Shown piece by piece: positions 11,802 to 13,673 of a stretch of 13,673 nucleotides of DNA (within the stretch, counting starts at the first letter, position 1; the number at the start of each line of letters is the position of its first letter). The notes beneath the pieces are model-generated. The model ran no database searches, was not told where the DNA came from, and saw only the letters and a program-made list of their open reading frames with translations. Position numbers and translations under genes: made by a program. This DNA is from Parcubacteria group bacterium SW_6_46_9 (GTDB taxonomy: Bacteria; Patescibacteriota; Minisyncoccia; Phycocordibacterales; SW-6-46-9), in assembly GCA_003022255.1 (NCBI GenBank), contig PXPA01000063.1, forward strand, positions 583-14,255, given 5' to 3'.

Positions 11802-11921
11802 CTCAGCGAGCATAAAGAACCCGTCATTCAGGGCTCGCTCGCTGAGTTACAAGGAGAAATCCTTGTAAGGAGCTTCGGCTCCTCCTGGTGGCGGGCTTTG
11901 TGTTGCGGGTATGCTCAAAGC
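11802..11921 (+). ncRNA. Train of four hairpins, two with stable tetraloops (candidate structured RNA)
   Basis: Hairpin 1: CTCAGCGAGC (11802-11811) with GCTCGCTGAG (11837-11846), 10 bp exact, with a CCC/GGG pairing inside (11820-11822, 11831-11833). Hairpin 2: TTACAAGGA (11847-11855) with TCCTTGTAA (11860-11868), 9 bp exact, GAAA loop. Hairpin 3: GGAGC (11869-11873) with GCTCC (11878-11882), loop TTCG inside C-UUCG-G. Hairpin 4: GCTTTG (11895-11900) with CAAAGC (11916-11921). Hairpins 1-3 abut with no spare base between them. GNRA and UUCG loops are typical of folded RNA rather than DNA palindromes. No T-run follows, so it may be a leader rather than a terminated small RNA. No known family is recognised. 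Confidence 0.45.
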
Positions 11922-11976
11922 TACACTCATTTTATACACGCTGTCTCGGCCATCAGGAATACCTTCTGCCATACAC

Positions 11977-11999
11977 TGTGCAACACTTAGTGTTGCACA
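11977..11999. repeat. Exact 11-bp inverted repeat
   Basis: TGTGCAACACT (11977-11987) and AGTGTTGCACA (11989-11999) are exact reverse complements around one T. As RNA the last two pairs would open to give a 9-bp stem with a CTTAG loop. No T-run follows. It could be an operator-type palindrome or a fifth hairpin of the preceding train. Confidence 0.6.
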
Positions 12000-12030
12000 C
12001 CTTAAAGACGAGAGGTAAGAAGGAGCAAAA

Positions 12031-12094
12031 TTCACCCGTGTTAAACATTCCGCTTCAGCGGAATAAAATCGAAGATTTTGTTTAACTGGATGAA
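12031..12094. repeat. Y-shaped palindrome: one stem, two hairpin arms
   Basis: The closing stem is GTTAAAC (12040-12046) with GTTTAAC (12080-12086), extended outward by CC/GG and TTCA/TGAA (12031-12037 with 12088-12094, one mismatch). It contains two arms with no free base at the junction: ATTCCGCT-TC-AGCGGAAT (12047-12064) and AAAATC-GAA-GATTTT (12065-12079). The first arm resembles the CCGCT/AGCGG palindromes at 490-527 and 668-681. Such a shape recalls REP-type or single-strand-recombination substrates; no transposase gene is in the window. Confidence 0.65.
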
Positions 12095-12139
12095 CACGTA
12101 ACTCGCAAATCGTGATTCGTATCTCGAGCACGAAAGAGG

Positions 12140-12266
12140 TAAGAGCAAAGAGATAAAAACAATAAATCAAAAATCAAAATGCAAAAGGCAAAACAAAGCC
12201 AAAATTCAAAAAGCAAAACGCAAAACCAAAACAAACTTTTAACTTTTGAGTTTTAAGTTTTGCGTT
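12140..12266. repeat. Degenerate word repeat (CAAAA.. / ..TTTTG) ending in a hairpin before the ATG
   Basis: Variants of AATCAAAAATCAAAATGCAAA run from about 12160 to 12235 and turn into their complement (CTTTTAACTTTTGAGTTTTA). As a result AACGCAAAAC (12217-12226) pairs with GTTTTGCGTT (12257-12266) over 10 bp. The hairpin ends 5 nt before ATG 12272, which has no Shine-Dalgarno. Confidence 0.5.
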
Positions 12267-12271
12267 AGTAA

Positions 12272-13673
12272 ATGAAAACTGTCCTCTCCACAATCGGATT
12301 ATTGCTTGTAATTGCTTTTGTTGGCGGTTGGGCAGTTCTGGACACGCACGCGCAAGTGAGTTGGTACGACAGCAGCTGGCAGTATAGAAAATCTCATACT
12401 ATCCAAGGCGGTAGTGGTGCAGGTACTGGCTATCAAAAGAAAGTAATCGTAAAGTACGGAAGTGGAACAGACAGTGGAAACACAGTTTATCTGAATGGTA
12501 ATGCGAACAACGACTTCTCTGACTTACGCTTTACGAGTGATGACGGCACTACAGAACTAGACTACTGGATACAAGAAAAAACTGATGATGATACTGCGAC
12601 GGTTTGGATAAAAGTGAAAGACAGTCTCAATTCAGACCAAGACATCTATCTTTACTATGGTAATGCCAACGCCAGCGATCAATCAGATGGTGAAGCAGTA
12701 TTTGAGCTGTTTGATAACTTCGAAAGCTATTCTGATTTTTCTGATATGAGTAATGAAGGCTGGATGAAAAAAGACGGAACAACCGAAGTTATAACAGATA
12801 ACGGGAGTAAGGTAGCAAAGTTTACTCCTGGATCATCAACAAACTGGCAGCATTACTTAGTGTTTGGTGATACATCACTTGCTGAGTACATTCTTGAAAT
12901 GGATTACAAGACCGAAAAAAGTGCTGACGGTGCTGTGTATAGATTTCAGGATGACAATAACTGGCTTGGTACAGAACACTATAATGTTGCAAAAATTCGT
13001 GGTCAATATAACGACAGCGAGATAATTCCTTGTGGGGGTGGCTCGAGTCAAACAACGGGTGTTTACAACGAACACAAATACTTAGTTAAAGATACGTATC
13101 TAAAACACTGGATAAACGGAAACTTGCGGTTTGAAGCGGATAGTTGCCTAGACTCATACTCGATGAGTTCACCTTACAAGGTTGGTGTTGTTGCACATGA
13201 TAATTACGGACCAGTATATGTAGACAACATTAGGGTGCGGAAGCATGCAACCACCGAACCGACACACGGTAGTTGGGGTAATCAAGAGGAAGAAAGCGGC
13301 CAGGTCGTGATGGAATCAAGCAATTATCAGATCCAGCGTGATTCCATAAACAGCGGCGGCGTTGATATTAGCACCTCAAGCAGTTATGCGCTAAAAGATA
13401 CCGTTGGCGAACAGGCAACCGGCCGATCGACAAGCACTAATTACACCGTCCGGGCCGGCTACCGACAGATAGCCGAATCCAGCATCGCTGTGTCCGCACT
13501 GACATCGGTAACTTTACCGTCGCTTGGCGGTGTTGTTGGTGGCACGTCGGAGACGACTGCGGATGTGACTGTTATTACCGACAGCCCCGGCGGGTATGAA
13601 CTGACGGTACGGGCGACAACATCACCAGCACTGGCATCAAACGAGGACAGCTTTGCTGATTATGCGGCCGGAA
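12272..13673 (+). CDS. Secreted DUF2341 surface protein (runs off the window)
   Basis: The frame opens at ATG 12272 and remains open to the edge (467 codons plus one base). Residues 1-28 are a signal peptide (MKTVLSTIGLLLVIAFVGGW...THAQ). From about 31 (WYDSSWQYRKSHTIQGG) to about 145 it is a DUF2341 domain, ending in the typical IYLYYGNANASDQSDGEAVF. Residues about 148-330 look like a concanavalin A/laminin G-like beta domain (FDNFESYSDFSDM...YKVGVVAHDNYGPVYVDNIRVRK). Next comes a segment seen in many Patescibacteria surface proteins (YQIQRDSINSGGVDISTSSSYALKDTVGEQATGRSTSTNYTVRAGYRQ), then a Thr/Val-rich beta region. Lectin-like domains suggest glycan binding or adhesion outside the cell (inference). 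Two cysteines fall in the lectin-like part and could form a disulfide. The downstream remainder and the membrane anchor or wall signal are not visible. Confidence 0.85.
   Translation, partial: MKTVLSTIGLLLVIAFVGGWAVLDTHAQVSWYDSSWQYRKSHTIQGGSGAGTGYQKKVIVKYGSGTDSGNTVYLNGNANNDFSDLRFTSDDGTTELDYWIQEKTDDDTATVWIKVKDSLNSDQDIYLYYGNANASDQSDGEAVFELFDNFESYSDFSDMSNEGWMKKDGTTEVITDNGSKVAKFTPGSSTNWQHYLVFGDTSLAEYILEMDYKTEKSADGAVYRFQDDNNWLGTEHYNVAKIRGQYNDSEIIPCGGGSSQTTGVYNEHKYLVKDTYLKHWINGNLRFEADSCLDSYSMSSPYKVGVVAHDNYGPVYVDNIRVRKHATTEPTHGSWGNQEEESGQVVMESSNYQIQRDSINSGGVDISTSSSYALKDTVGEQATGRSTSTNYTVRAGYRQIAESSIAVSALTSVTLPSLGGVVGGTSETTADVTVITDSPGGYELTVRATTSPALASNEDSFADYAAG

Larger units (their letters stand above)
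11512..12271. other. 760-bp gene-free region packed with stem-loops
   Basis: Between the trxB-like gene and the DUF2341 gene there is no credible coding frame; the short frames present run through inverted repeats. In order it holds the trxB-like promoter, a possible terminator, a stem-closed element (11669-11776), a promoter candidate, a series of tetraloop hairpins (11802-11999), a Y-shaped palindrome (12031-12094) and word repeats up to 12266. tRNA, tmRNA, SRP RNA and RNase P RNA signatures were looked for and not seen. Confidence 0.7.

Noticed and set aside
11790..11990. 66-codon plus-strand frame through the gene-free region
   Set aside because: It runs through three perfect hairpins and part of the 11-bp palindrome, has no ribosome site and no recognisable protein sequence; the hairpins explain its composition.
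1..13673. UGA recoded as glycine (as in Gracilibacteria/SR1)
   Set aside because: TGA ends the lipoprotein and the 8264 membrane-protein frames at plausible C-termini, and no TGA interrupts the conserved genes.
1..13673. CRISPR array, rRNA, tRNA, transposase or phage genes
   Set aside because: No regularly spaced exact repeats, no GGTTCRA-type T-arm with acceptor stem, and no relevant protein motif were found on either strand.

Overview
The window looks like a piece of a small-genome Candidate Phyla Radiation (Patescibacteria) chromosome, probably of the Parcubacteria type. This is an inference from gene content and style: compact housekeeping genes (a 345-residue DnaX, a short FtsQ-like protein), a pilin-like protein with the ARDARRATDLNQIQ signature, a secreted DUF2341 protein, almost no Shine-Dalgarno sequences, and spacers full of palindromes and degenerate short-word repeats. 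TGA ends two natural reading frames (5484, 9268), so the standard bacterial code applies.

Layout. 1-381 (-) is the TOPRIM end of topA; dprA follows on the same strand at 1561-2421. A single-gene unit (promoter, hairpin, 172-aa ORF, terminator) sits between them on the other strand. serS (2511-3776) runs straight into an FtsQ-like gene (3778-4612) whose frame breaks near 4127. A second single-gene unit (4658-5563) has a promoter, a long structured leader with a possible micro-ORF, a probable lipoprotein gene and a terminator. Next come a tRNA-dihydrouridine synthase (5782-6774), a convergent small CxxC protein (6799-7167, -), and a probable dnaX operon with two membrane proteins (7216-9566, +). 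A pilin-like protein and a small membrane protein form a pair on the minus strand (9610-10413). A thioredoxin-reductase-like flavoprotein (10594-11511, -) follows. A 760-bp gene-free stretch is packed with stem-loops, and the window ends inside a secreted DUF2341 surface protein (12272 to the edge).

How the genes relate. DNA topology, uptake/recombination and replication (TopA, DprA, DnaX), translation (SerS, Dus) and division (FtsQ-like) form a housekeeping core. The pilin-like, membrane, lipoprotein and DUF2341 genes are cell-envelope or surface functions. No rRNA, tRNA, CRISPR array, transposase or phage gene was recognised.

The most unusual signals are non-coding. Two solitary genes share the same architecture, and one of them is flanked by a 15-bp direct repeat. 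A 23-bp RNA-type hairpin overlaps a 14-codon ORF. Two divergent promoters are placed so that both transcripts would be leaderless. A train of GAAA- and UUCG-capped hairpins and a Y-shaped palindrome lie upstream of the DUF2341 gene.
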